64,000 bases of DNA from Azospirillum sp. OGB3 (GTDB taxonomy: Bacteria; Pseudomonadota; Alphaproteobacteria; Azospirillales; Azospirillaceae), in contig NZ_JACHYN010000010.1 in assembly GCF_014192915.1 (NCBI RefSeq), positions 180,324 through 244,323 of the forward strand. The letters run 5' to 3'. This document shows, piece by piece, positions 16,911 to 25,187 of this stretch (its first letter is position 1; each line of letters opens with the position of its first letter). The position numbers were made by a program, and so were the translations under genes. Under the pieces are notes generated by a model. It did no database searches. It was not told the origin of the DNA and saw nothing but the letters and a program-made list of their open reading frames with translations.

Positions 16911-17854
16911 GCTGGATCGCCGAAACGCTGGCGGCGGCCCTGGCCGTCCTCGGTCTGGGCGGCGGGGACGCCGTGCCGCTGGCCCATGGCTACGCCGAGG
17001 GGGAGTATCTGCGCATCGCCGCCCCGGTGGCCGGGACGCTCGACACGCTGGCGGTGACGCGCGGTGGGCGGGTGGAGGCGGGCGCGCCCCTCTTCGCGCT
17101 CGACCGGACCAGCGCGCGGGCGGAGCGCGACCGGCTGGCCGCCGGTCTGGCGCAGGCGAGGGCGCAGCTGGCCGACCTGCGGACCGGCCGGCGCCCCGAC
17201 GAATTGGCGGTGGTCGCCGCCCAGCGCGCGCAGGCCGAGGCGGCGCTGCGCTATTCCGAAGCGGAGCTTGCGCGGCAGCAGACGCTGGTGGCGCGCAAGG
17301 TCAGCTCCAACGACCGGCTGGACGCCGCCCGCGCCAGCCGCGATGGCGATCGCGCGCGGCTGGAGGAGCTGACCGCGCAACTGGCCGTCTCCAACCTGCC
17401 GGCCCGTCCCGAGCAGATCCGCGCCGCCGAGGACGCCGTGGCCCAGGCCGCGGCGGCGCTGGCCCAGGCGGACAAGCGCCTCGCCGAACTGGCCCCGTCG
17501 GCGCCCGAGGCGGCGCTGGTCGAGGACACGCTGTTCAACCCCGGCGAATGGGTGCCGGCGGGCGCCCCGGTGGTCTCGCTGCTGCCGCCGACCAAGCGGA
17601 AGCTGGTTTTCTTCGTTCCGGAACCGCTGATGGCCCGCGTCCGTCCGGGTGACCAAGTGACGGTGCGCTGCGACGGCTGCCCGCCCGGCCTGACGGCGCG
17701 CGTGACCTACGTGGCGCCGCGGGTGGAATACACCCCGCCGGTGATCTACAGCGTCGGCAGCCGCGAGAAGCTGGTCTTCCGCGTCGAGGCGCGGCTGGAG
17801 GACGGGGCGGCGCTCAACCCCGGCCTGCCGGTGGACGTGGAACTGCCGCGATGA
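16907..17854 (+). CDS. HlyD/YbhG-type periplasmic adaptor
   Basis: A 315-residue membrane-fusion protein: an N-terminal hydrophobic anchor (about residues 5-22), a lipoyl half-motif (APVAGTLDTLAVTRGGRVEA), a long alpha-helical hairpin rich in Ala/Gln/Arg, a second lipoyl half (ALVEDTLFNPGEWVPAGAP) and a beta-barrel. It would link the inner-membrane ABC transporter encoded by the next genes to the outer membrane. Start overlaps the TetR stop and its own stop overlaps the ATPase start (ATGA at both joints), so the three are translationally coupled. Confidence 0.92.
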   Translation: MSWIAETLAAALAVLGLGGGDAVPLAHGYAEGEYLRIAAPVAGTLDTLAVTRGGRVEAGAPLFALDRTSARAERDRLAAGLAQARAQLADLRTGRRPDELAVVAAQRAQAEAALRYSEAELARQQTLVARKVSSNDRLDAARASRDGDRARLEELTAQLAVSNLPARPEQIRAAEDAVAQAAAALAQADKRLAELAPSAPEAALVEDTLFNPGEWVPAGAPVVSLLPPTKRKLVFFVPEPLMARVRPGDQVTVRCDGCPPGLTARVTYVAPRVEYTPPVIYSVGSREKLVFRVEARLEDGAALNPGLPVDVELPR

Positions 17855-18792
17855 CCGGGGAGCCCGCCATCGACGTGCGCGGACTGGTCAAGCGCTTCGG
17901 CGCCAAGACGGTGGTGGACGGCTTCTCCATCCGGGTGGCGCGCGGTCAGATCTACGGCTTCCTGGGGCCGAACGGGTCGGGCAAGACGACGACCATCCGC
18001 ATGCTCTGCGGGCTGCTGACCCCGGACGCGGGGGAAGGGACCTGCCTGGGGCTCGACATCCGCCGCGAGAGCGCCGCCATCAAGCGGCAGGTCGGCTACA
18101 TGACCCAGAAGTTCAGCTTCTGGGAAGATCTGAGCATCGCCGAGAATCTGGATTTCGTCGCCCGCATGTACGGTCTGCCGGACCGGCGGGCCAAGGTCGC
18201 CGGGGCGCTGGAGCGGCTGGGGCTGGGCAACCGGCGGGCACAGCTGGCGGGCGAGTTGTCCGGCGGCTGGAAGCAGCGTCTGGCGCTGGCCGCCTGCATC
18301 CTGCACGAGCCGAAGCTGCTGCTCCTCGACGAGCCGACCGCCGGCGTCGATCCCAAGGCGCGGCGGGAGTTCTGGGACGAGATCCACCGGTTGGCCGCCG
18401 AGGGTCTGACCGTGCTGGTCAGCACCCATTACATGGATGAGGCGGAGCGCTGCCACGCCATCGCCTACCTCGCCTACGGCCGGCTGATGACGCAGGGCAG
18501 CGTTGAGGAGGTGATCGCCAACTCGGGGCTGGTGACCTACGAGGTCGGCGCGCACGAGGCGGGCGGGCCGGATCTCGGGCACGTCGCTGCGGCGTTGCGC
18601 GACCGTCCGGGGGTCGAGATGGTCGCCGCCTTCGGCGCCCGGCTGCATGTCAGCGGCGGCGATGGTGCGGCGCTGGAGGCGGCGCTGCGCCCCTGGGCGG
18701 GCGACTCGGGCCTGTCGGTGCGGCGGACGGAACCGACGCTGGAGGACGTCTTCATCCACCTGATGAACCGCAGCACGGACAACTTCGCATGA
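17851..18792 (+). CDS. ABC exporter ATP-binding protein
   Basis: A 313-residue ATPase of the ABC-2 drug-export type. Walker A is GPNGSGKTT, Q-loop TQKFSFWEDL, signature LSGGWKQRL, Walker B LLLLDEPTAGVD and the H-loop STHYMDE. Only one nucleotide-binding domain is present, unlike the double-domain YbhF. It overlaps the HlyD gene by 4 bp. The permease expected next is 587 bp further on, separated by an opposite-strand gene. Confidence 0.94.
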   Translation: MTGEPAIDVRGLVKRFGAKTVVDGFSIRVARGQIYGFLGPNGSGKTTTIRMLCGLLTPDAGEGTCLGLDIRRESAAIKRQVGYMTQKFSFWEDLSIAENLDFVARMYGLPDRRAKVAGALERLGLGNRRAQLAGELSGGWKQRLALAACILHEPKLLLLDEPTAGVDPKARREFWDEIHRLAAEGLTVLVSTHYMDEAERCHAIAYLAYGRLMTQGSVEEVIANSGLVTYEVGAHEAGGPDLGHVAAALRDRPGVEMVAAFGARLHVSGGDGAALEAALRPWAGDSGLSVRRTEPTLEDVFIHLMNRSTDNFA

Positions 18793-18863
18793 CCGCGGCT
18801 GGGATTGGGGAAGCCGGGCCGTCCCCGCGCCGGTGCGAACGCCGGGGCGGGGACGGCGCGCGG

Positions 18864-19232
18864 TCACTCGACCGACGCCGAGGTCACGCCGGTGTTCTTG
18901 TTCCAGCGCAGGGTCAGCTTGGAAATCTTGCAGAGGTTCAGGTTCTGCCAGACCGCCGACTCGCCGTCGTCGTAGATGACCTTCATGTCCCACTTGCAGG
19001 TCTTCTCGGCCTTGTCGAAGCTCAGTTCGAACTCTTCGCCGTCGTCGAGGACGTCACGGCCGAGGATGTCTTCGTCCCACTTCTCGTTGGCGGACTCGCT
19101 GACATAGATGTGCTTCAGCGCGTAGCCCGTCTCGTTCGCAATGGTGAAATCCTGCTGCCCGGCCAGGGCGGCACCATGAAACAGGAACAGGGCGACCGCG
19201 GCGGCGGCGCCCTTGGCAAGAATAGAGGTCAT
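18864..19232 (-). CDS. Small secreted protein, unknown function
   Basis: A 122-residue protein with a clear signal peptide (MTSILAKGAAAAVALFLFHG, cleavage near ALA-GQ). The mature part (about 97 residues) is acidic, has two cysteines (KTCKWD, NLCKIS) and a beta-rich look (FTIANETGYALKHIYVSESA). This resembles small periplasmic proteins sometimes misnamed argininosuccinate lyase in databases. It lies on the opposite strand between the ATPase and permease genes of one exporter and has its own AT-rich upstream region (19233-19330). Its position looks like an insertion into an older operon. Confidence 0.8.
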   Translation of the reverse strand: MTSILAKGAAAAVALFLFHGAALAGQQDFTIANETGYALKHIYVSESANEKWDEDILGRDVLDDGEEFELSFDKAEKTCKWDMKVIYDDGESAVWQNLNLCKISKLTLRWNKNTGVTSASVE

Positions 19233-19378
19233 GGTATGTGTCCCGCATACGAGTTAATCCATTCGAACGATGCTTGAGGCAATTTTGATATGTCAACGGG
19301 CCTCAAGTTTCACGATGCGGGATTGAAGTAGAAGGTTGTGTTTCATTTTTGAAATGCACGGTTGGGGAGGGCGTCGTG

Positions 19379-20509
19379 ATGCGGTTTTCCTTCGCGCGCT
19401 TCGTTGCGGTGATGGTCAAGGAATTCATCCAGATGCGGCGCGACCGGCTGACCTTCGCCATGATGGTGGGGGTGCCGGTGCTGCAACTCGTGCTGTTCGG
19501 CTTCGCCATCAACTCCGACCCCAAGAGTCTGCCGACCGCCGTTCACGCCGCCGACTCCAGCCCCTTCGCGCGGACCCTGGTGTCGGCCATGGCGAATTCC
19601 GGCTATTTCGACGTGACGCGCAGCGCCGACGGCCCGGCGGAGCTGGACCGCCTGCTGGCGGAGGGGCGGGTGCAGTTCGCCGTCACCATTCCCGCCGAAT
19701 TCGCCCGCGACCTGCAGCGGGGCGAGCGGCCCGTGCTGCTGGTGGAGGCCGACGCGACCGATCCTGCGGCGACCAGCAACGCGCTGGCCGCCCTGTCCAC
19801 CCTTGCGCGGCAGGCGCTGGACCCCGACCTGACCGGGCCGCTGGCCCATCTGCGCGCCACCCCCGATCCGGTCGAGCTGCGGGTCCACCGCCGCTACAAC
19901 CCGGAGGGCATCACCCAGTACAACGTGGTGCCCGGCCTGATGGGCGTGGTCCTGACCATGACGATGGTGATGATGACCGCGCTGGCCGTCACCCGCGAGC
20001 GGGAGCGCGGGACGATGGAGAACCTGCTGTCCATGCCCGTCCGCCCGTTCGAGGTGATGCTGGGCAAGATCGTGCCCTTCATCCTGGTCGGCTACATCCA
20101 GGTCGTCATCATCATCCTGGCGGCCCGGCTGCTGTTCGGCGTGCCCATCGTCGGCAGCCTGGCCCTGCTGTCGACCGTGCTGGTGCTGTTCATCGCCGCC
20201 AATCTGGCGGTGGGCTTCACCTTCTCCACCGTGGCGCGGAACCAGCTCCAGGCGATGCAGATGTCCTTCTTCTTCTTTCTGCCGTCGATGCTGCTGTCCG
20301 GCTTCATGTTCCCCTTCCGCGGCATGCCCGGCTGGGCGCAGGCGGTGGGGGAGGTGTTGCCGCTGACCCATTTCCTGCGCATCGTCCGCGGCATCCTCCT
20401 GAAAGGCAACGGCCCGGCGGAGATCGCGGGGGAGGTGGCGGCGCTGCTGGTGTTTCTGGTTGTGGTCACGGTCGTCGCTCTGAGACGCTACCGGCAGACC
20501 TTGGACTGA
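19379..20509 (+). CDS. ABC-2 type exporter permease
   Basis: A 376-residue integral membrane protein with the YhhJ/YbhR topology: one N-terminal membrane helix (MMVGVPVLQLVLFGFAIN), a periplasmic domain of about 150 residues, and five C-terminal helices with the MLLSGFMFPFRGMP segment diagnostic of ABC-2 permeases. The ATG at 19379 has GGAGGG upstream; a TTG at 19349 is less likely. It should pair with the ATPase at 17851 and the adaptor at 16907. Only one permease gene is visible, so a homodimer is implied. Confidence 0.92.
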   Translation: MRFSFARFVAVMVKEFIQMRRDRLTFAMMVGVPVLQLVLFGFAINSDPKSLPTAVHAADSSPFARTLVSAMANSGYFDVTRSADGPAELDRLLAEGRVQFAVTIPAEFARDLQRGERPVLLVEADATDPAATSNALAALSTLARQALDPDLTGPLAHLRATPDPVELRVHRRYNPEGITQYNVVPGLMGVVLTMTMVMMTALAVTRERERGTMENLLSMPVRPFEVMLGKIVPFILVGYIQVVIIILAARLLFGVPIVGSLALLSTVLVLFIAANLAVGFTFSTVARNQLQAMQMSFFFFLPSMLLSGFMFPFRGMPGWAQAVGEVLPLTHFLRIVRGILLKGNGPAEIAGEVAALLVFLVVVTVVALRRYRQTLD

Positions 20510-20644
20510 GCAGTAAACGGGCGATGGCTGTGGCCCTTCATCCTTCCCGTCAAGTCGAAATCGGTTGTGACATGAGCGTGTGCCTCACCTTTCGTTAAGA
20601 AACATTGGCTCTAATCTTTCCCGATTGGCGGTCCGTGGGGGAAG

Positions 20645-21592
20645 ATGATGCGGCGCTTGGCGATTGGCCCGATGGCCGGGATTCTCGCGGCGGCCCTGGT
20701 CGCCGCCGCTTTGGCCGGCCCCGCCGAGGCCGGATCGCACAAGAAAAAGAAGCCCGCGCCGCCCGCCCCCAACTCCATCGCCTGGAGTCAGGTGAGCGGC
20801 CCCGCCCTGGGGTCGGCCCAGTCCATTGGCGGCTACGCCGCGGGCTGCATCACCGGCGCGCAGGCCCTGCCGGGGGAGGGCGCCGGCTATCAGGTGATCC
20901 GCATGTCCCGCCAGCGCTACTACGGCCACCCGGAGCTGATCGACTATCTGAAGGGCTTCGGGCGGAAGGTCGCGGCGGCCGGGCTGGGGACCGCGCTGAT
21001 CGGCGACATGGGGCAGGCGCGCGGCGGCCCGATGAGCTTCGGTCACGCCAGCCATCAGATCGGGCTCGACGCCGACGTCTGGCTTCGCCTCGACCACCCG
21101 CCGATGGGGCGCAACGCGCGGGAAAGCCTGACCGAGATCAAATACGTCGATTACGGGCGCGTCCGCGTCACCGAGGACTGGTCGGAACGGCAGGCCCAGC
21201 TCGTCCGCATCGCCGCCAGCGACCCGCGGGTGACCCGCATCTTCGTCAACCCGGCGATCAAGCTCGCCATGTGCCGCCACTCCTGGCCGGACCGCGCCTT
21301 CCTGCGCAAGCTGCGGCCCTGGCACGGCCATGACGGGCACATGCACATCCGGCTGGGCTGTCCGGCGGGAAGCCCGCAATGCGAGGACCAGCGCGATATT
21401 CCCGACGGCGACGGCTGCGGCGACGAGGTCGCGTCCTGGCTCGGCTCCGTCTATCCGGTGGTGGAGCGGCACAACGGCAAGCCGCAGCCGCGCTACGTCA
21501 GCATGCCGCCCGCCTGCACCGCGGTGCTGCGCGCCGCCGGGACGCGGGTCGCCGCCATGGACGATCCGCACGCGGAGAAGGCCTTACGGTAA
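20645..21592 (+). CDS. mepA: Penicillin-insensitive murein endopeptidase MepA
   Basis: A 315-residue periplasmic LAS-family zinc peptidase that cuts D-Ala-meso-DAP cross-links in peptidoglycan. There is a signal peptide (about residues 1-27, ending AGPAEAG). The metal ligands are visible in SFGHASHQIGLDADVW and HGHDGHMHIRLGCP. Several cysteines suggest disulfides, as in E. coli MepA. It is a single gene after the exporter. Tandem ATG codons at 20645 and 20648 make the exact start uncertain by one residue. Confidence 0.93.
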   Translation: MMRRLAIGPMAGILAAALVAAALAGPAEAGSHKKKKPAPPAPNSIAWSQVSGPALGSAQSIGGYAAGCITGAQALPGEGAGYQVIRMSRQRYYGHPELIDYLKGFGRKVAAAGLGTALIGDMGQARGGPMSFGHASHQIGLDADVWLRLDHPPMGRNARESLTEIKYVDYGRVRVTEDWSERQAQLVRIAASDPRVTRIFVNPAIKLAMCRHSWPDRAFLRKLRPWHGHDGHMHIRLGCPAGSPQCEDQRDIPDGDGCGDEVASWLGSVYPVVERHNGKPQPRYVSMPPACTAVLRAAGTRVAAMDDPHAEKALR

Positions 21593-21650
21593 TGTGACGC
21601 AGGATTTTGCGCTTGCACGAGCGGAGCGCCCGGATACTGTGAAAGTCGGA

Positions 21651-22661
21651 ATGAATTCGTCCGGCGGTCCAGGCAACGGGGCAGGCGCGAAGGCGATGAG
21701 CGATAACGGCGGACACGATCACGCGGGCGCTCCCCGCATCACGCTCAAGACCCGCCTTCACGCGTGGTGGGAAGGGTACGACCTCTCCGGCCTGAAGGGC
21801 AGGGGCGGGGAGGAGGATGGCAAGCCGCCGCCCGCCGCCGCGCCGGCCCAGCCCGCCCTCCGGGGCCATGGTCCCGGCGTGAACCGCTGGGGCAAGCCGC
21901 TGTGGAGCGCCACGCGGATCGAGGTGGCCGAGAAGCTGTGGGGCGAGGGCTTCAACACGCCGGGCGGTCACGACCACATCCCCTACCTGGTGAAGCCGCT
22001 CGGCCTCAACCCCGCGATGAGCGTCCTGGACCTGTCCGCCGGGCTGGGCGGCACCAGCCGCACCATGGCGAGCAAGTACGGCTGCTGGGTCACCGGGCTG
22101 GAGGCGTCGGAGCTTCTGGCGAAGGAGGGGATGATCCGCTCCTTCAAGGAAGGGCTGGAGAAGAAGGCCCCGATCGAAACCTACGACCCGGAGAATTTCA
22201 GCTATTCCAAGCGCGTGGACGCCATCGTCTACAAGGAGGGGATGTTCTCCGTCCGCGGCAAGGACCAGCTGTTCGACGGGATGGAACTGGCCCTGAAGCC
22301 GCGCGGCCACCTGCTGATGACCGATTACGTGATCGAGCCGGCGCTGGCCGGGGCCAAGGCCGTCCGGATCTGGTGCGACAAGGAGCCGATGCAGCCCCAT
22401 CTGTGGTCGAAGGACCAGATGGCCGCCGCCTTCGCGCAGCGGAACCTGGACCTGCGAATCGCCGAGGACATCACCGACACCCACCGCGGCCTGATCGTGA
22501 GCGCCATCCAGGGCTTGGTCGAGCATCTGGAGCGCCACCATATGGACCACGAGACCAAGCTCGCCGTGATGGACGAGGTGGAGTTGTGGGTCCGCCGTGT
22601 GTCCGCCATCGAGGCGGGGATGCGGGTGTGTCGTTTCTACGCGCTGAAACCGGCGGAGTAG
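21651..22661 (+). CDS. SAM-dependent methyltransferase
   Basis: A 336-residue class I methyltransferase with a disordered Gly/Pro/Ala-rich N-terminus (first 75 residues). The SAM-binding motif I is VLDLSAGLGGTSRTMA, with an acidic motif (GLEAS) after strand 2. The C-terminal part (HLLMTDYVIEPAL) is like small-molecule methyltransferases of the phosphoethanolamine or sarcosine type. The start may instead be an ATG at 21696. Substrate not identifiable. It is placed alone between mepA and rpmJ. Confidence 0.8.
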   Translation: MNSSGGPGNGAGAKAMSDNGGHDHAGAPRITLKTRLHAWWEGYDLSGLKGRGGEEDGKPPPAAAPAQPALRGHGPGVNRWGKPLWSATRIEVAEKLWGEGFNTPGGHDHIPYLVKPLGLNPAMSVLDLSAGLGGTSRTMASKYGCWVTGLEASELLAKEGMIRSFKEGLEKKAPIETYDPENFSYSKRVDAIVYKEGMFSVRGKDQLFDGMELALKPRGHLLMTDYVIEPALAGAKAVRIWCDKEPMQPHLWSKDQMAAAFAQRNLDLRIAEDITDTHRGLIVSAIQGLVEHLERHHMDHETKLAVMDEVELWVRRVSAIEAGMRVCRFYALKPAE

Positions 22662-22709
22662 CGTCGAAACGGCCGTATTCTTCGGGAAACGCAACCACGA
22701 CGGGGGCCG

Positions 22710-22738
22710 TTGACAGCGGGGGTGCGCCGCACTATGGT
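22710..22738 (+). promoter_or_regulatory. Sigma-70-type promoter of rpmJ
   Basis: TTGACA, a 17-bp spacer and TATGGT lie 44 bp before the rpmJ ATG. Confidence 0.8.
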
Positions 22739-22781
22739 GCGCGCCTTCGATCGAGCCGCCGACCGACCAGGATGAAGAACT

Positions 22782-22907
22782 ATGAAGATCGTTAACTCTC
22801 TCAAGTCGATGAAGACGCGCCACAAGGCTTGCCGCGTGATCCGCCGCAAGGGCCGCGTCTACGTCATCAACAAGCAGAACCCGCGCTTCAAGGCCCGTCA
22901 GGGCTGA
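22782..22907 (+). CDS. rpmJ: 50S ribosomal protein L36
   Basis: A 41-residue basic protein, MKIVNSLKSMKTRHKACRVI and so on to KQNPRFKARQG, diagnostic of the L36 form of alphaproteobacteria. Only one cysteine is present, so this is the zinc-free (C-minus) type. It has its own promoter and a strong terminator and stands alone, away from the ribosomal operons. Confidence 0.97.
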   Translation: MKIVNSLKSMKTRHKACRVIRRKGRVYVINKQNPRFKARQG

Positions 22908-22953
22908 GACCGGCGGCCGGGTCCGCCCGGCCGACGCGTGCTGTGTTGTTGAA

Positions 22954-22998
22954 CGCGACGCCGCGCCGTTCCCTTGGGACGGCGCGGCGTCGCGTTTT
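22954..22998 (+). terminator. Intrinsic terminator after rpmJ
   Basis: A perfect 16-bp stem starting CGCGACGCCGCG with a 9-nt loop is followed by TTTT, 46 bp after the rpmJ stop. Confidence 0.92.
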
Positions 22999-23079
22999 GC
23001 GTGCTTGGCATTTGTTTCGGTTGAAAGCGGCATCAATTCCGGACAGTTTCAGGTCGCCTGTGCGATCCGGAGTTGTTGG

Positions 23080-23574
23080 ATGACCAAAAGTTTGGACCTG
23101 GGTTGCGGCCCCAACCCAAAAAACCCCTTTTCTGCGAGCGAGCTGTTCGGACTCGATGTTGAGGATCACCCCGCATCGCACATCCGGACGGCGGATCTGG
23201 CCGTGGATTCGCTCCCCTTCGAGGACGCCTACTTCGACTACGTCACCGCCTTCGACGTGATCGAGCATGTGCCGCGAATCGTCTATGCGCCGCGCCGCCG
23301 CTACAGCTTCATCGCGCTGATGGACGAGATCCACCGCGTCCTGAAGCCGGACGGGCTCTTCTATTCCCAGACCCCCGCCTATCCGCACGCCGAGGCGTTC
23401 CAGGACCCCACCCACGTCAACATCATCACCGAGAACACCTTCGCCCTCTATTTCGACGACCGGCACCGTTGGGCGGCCAATTACGGCTTCCGCGGGGCCT
23501 TCCGCGTCCTGTCGCAGGAATGGCGCGGCTTCCACCTGCTGACGACGCTTCAGAAGGTGCCCGCTCCGGCCTGA
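23080..23574 (+). CDS. Class I SAM-dependent methyltransferase, small
   Basis: A 164-residue protein starting MTKSLDLGCGPNPKNPF, in which motif I (LDLGCGPNP) is at the very N-terminus. It also has the FDYVTAFDVIEHVPR motif IV segment and EIHRVLKPDG. This is the short Methyltransf_11 type often linked to lipid or polysaccharide methylation. An upstream in-frame start would overlap the rpmJ terminator, so ATG 23080 is chosen. Substrate unknown. Confidence 0.82.
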   Translation: MTKSLDLGCGPNPKNPFSASELFGLDVEDHPASHIRTADLAVDSLPFEDAYFDYVTAFDVIEHVPRIVYAPRRRYSFIALMDEIHRVLKPDGLFYSQTPAYPHAEAFQDPTHVNIITENTFALYFDDRHRWAANYGFRGAFRVLSQEWRGFHLLTTLQKVPAPA

Positions 23575-23689
23575 CCGGGGTCGGGCGACAAAAGGGGGAC
23601 TGGTGCCGGCGCGGCTTCGATGCTACCTCTGAAACAGGAACGCCGCAGGAACAATCCGGGCGACCGACAAGAGGGGAGGAAGGCCGGCC

Positions 23690-25177
23690 ATGCGGATGCC
23701 CGCGCCCGACGACGGCGTCATCGCGCGCCGCCGCGAGATCATCGCAGCGCTGCGGGCCATCGTGCCCGGCGAAGGGGTGATCGCCGACGAAAGCGAACTG
23801 CGCGCCTATGAATGCGACGGGCTGACCGCCTACCGCCAGCTGCCCATGGTCGTGGTGCTCCCCAGCACGGTGGAGCAGGTGAGCCGGGTGCTCAGGACCT
23901 GCAAGGCGATGGGGGTGAAGGTGGTGCCGCGCGGCGCCGGCACCTCCCTGTCGGGCGGGGCGCTGCCGCTGGCCGACGGCGTGCTGCTGGGGATGGGCAA
24001 GTTCAACCGCATCCTGGACATCGACTTCGCCAACCGCTGCGTGGTGACCCAGCCGGGGGTGACCAACCTCGGCATCTCCACCGCCGTGGCGCATGAGGGT
24101 TTCTATTACGCGCCCGACCCCTCCAGCCAGATCGCCTGCACCATCGGCGGCAACATCGCCGAGAATTCCGGCGGGGTGCATTGCCTGAAATACGGGCTGA
24201 CCACCAACAACGTGCTGGGGCTGGAGATGGTGCTGATGGACGGCACCATCCTGCGGCTGGGCGGCAAGCATCTCGACGCCGGCGGCTACGACCTGATGGG
24301 CGTGGTCACCGGCTCCGAGGGGCTGCTCGGGGTGGTGACCGAGGTGACGGTGCGCATCCTCAGGAAGCCGGCCACCGCCCGCGCCGTTCTGATCGGCTTT
24401 CCGACCAGCGAGCAGGGCGGCGACTGCGTGGCCGCCATCATCGCGGCGGGCATCATCCCCGGCGGCATGGAGATGATGGACAAGCCGGCCATCCACGCGG
24501 CGGAGGATTTCGTCCACGCCGGCTACCCGCTGGACGTCGAGGCCCTGCTGATCGTCGAACTGGACGGCCCGGCGGCGGAGGTCGACCATCTGATCGATCA
24601 GGTCGCGGAGATCGCGCGGTCCAAGGGCTGCTGCTACTCCCGGGTCTCGACCTCGGAGGAGGAGCGGCTGTCCTTCTGGGCCGGGCGCAAGGCGGCCTTC
24701 CCGGCGGTGGGGCGCATCAGCCCCGATTACTACTGCATGGACGGCACCATCCCGCGCAAGGCGCTGCCCCTGGTGTTGCACCGCATGCAGGAGATGTCCG
24801 ACCGCTACGCCCTGCGGGTCGCCAACGTCTTCCACGCCGGGGATGGCAACCTGCACCCGCTGATCCTCTACGACGCCAACAAGCCGGGCGAGCTGGAGCG
24901 GGCGGAGGCCTTCGGCAACGACATCCTGCGCCTGTGCGTCGAGGTCGGCGGCGTGCTGACCGGCGAGCACGGCGTGGGGGTGGAGAAGCGCGACCTGATG
25001 ACCGACCAGTTCGACGAGGTCGATCTCGACCAGCAGCAGCGCATCAAATGCGCCTTCGATCCCGACGGGCTGCTGAACCCCGGCAAGGTCTTCCCCAAGC
25101 TGCACCGCTGCGCCGAGCTGGGCCGCGTCCACATCCACAAGGGGGAGCTGCGCTTCCCCGATATCCCCCGGTTCTGA
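23690..25177 (+). CDS. glcD: Glycolate oxidase subunit GlcD (FAD-binding)
   Basis: A 495-residue PCMH-type FAD protein. The FAD-binding loop reads VPRGAGTSLSGGALPLADG, followed by IGGNIAENSGGVHCLKYGLT. The C-terminal catalytic domain ends with FHAGDGNLHPLI and TGEHGVGVEKRDLM. GlcD oxidises glycolate (or D-lactate) to glyoxylate (pyruvate) and works with GlcE and GlcF, which follow at 10 and 6 bp. The ATG at 23690 follows a GGGAGGAAGG ribosome-binding sequence. Confidence 0.96.
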   Translation: MRMPAPDDGVIARRREIIAALRAIVPGEGVIADESELRAYECDGLTAYRQLPMVVVLPSTVEQVSRVLRTCKAMGVKVVPRGAGTSLSGGALPLADGVLLGMGKFNRILDIDFANRCVVTQPGVTNLGISTAVAHEGFYYAPDPSSQIACTIGGNIAENSGGVHCLKYGLTTNNVLGLEMVLMDGTILRLGGKHLDAGGYDLMGVVTGSEGLLGVVTEVTVRILRKPATARAVLIGFPTSEQGGDCVAAIIAAGIIPGGMEMMDKPAIHAAEDFVHAGYPLDVEALLIVELDGPAAEVDHLIDQVAEIARSKGCCYSRVSTSEEERLSFWAGRKAAFPAVGRISPDYYCMDGTIPRKALPLVLHRMQEMSDRYALRVANVFHAGDGNLHPLILYDANKPGELERAEAFGNDILRLCVEVGGVLTGEHGVGVEKRDLMTDQFDEVDLDQQQRIKCAFDPDGLLNPGKVFPKLHRCAELGRVHIHKGELRFPDIPRF

Positions 25178-25187
25178 GGCCCCCCGC

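Noticed and set aside
18864..19232. Annotation as argininosuccinate lyase
   Set aside because: The protein is 122 residues, secreted, and has none of the lyase motifs; the name is a known database artefact for such proteins.
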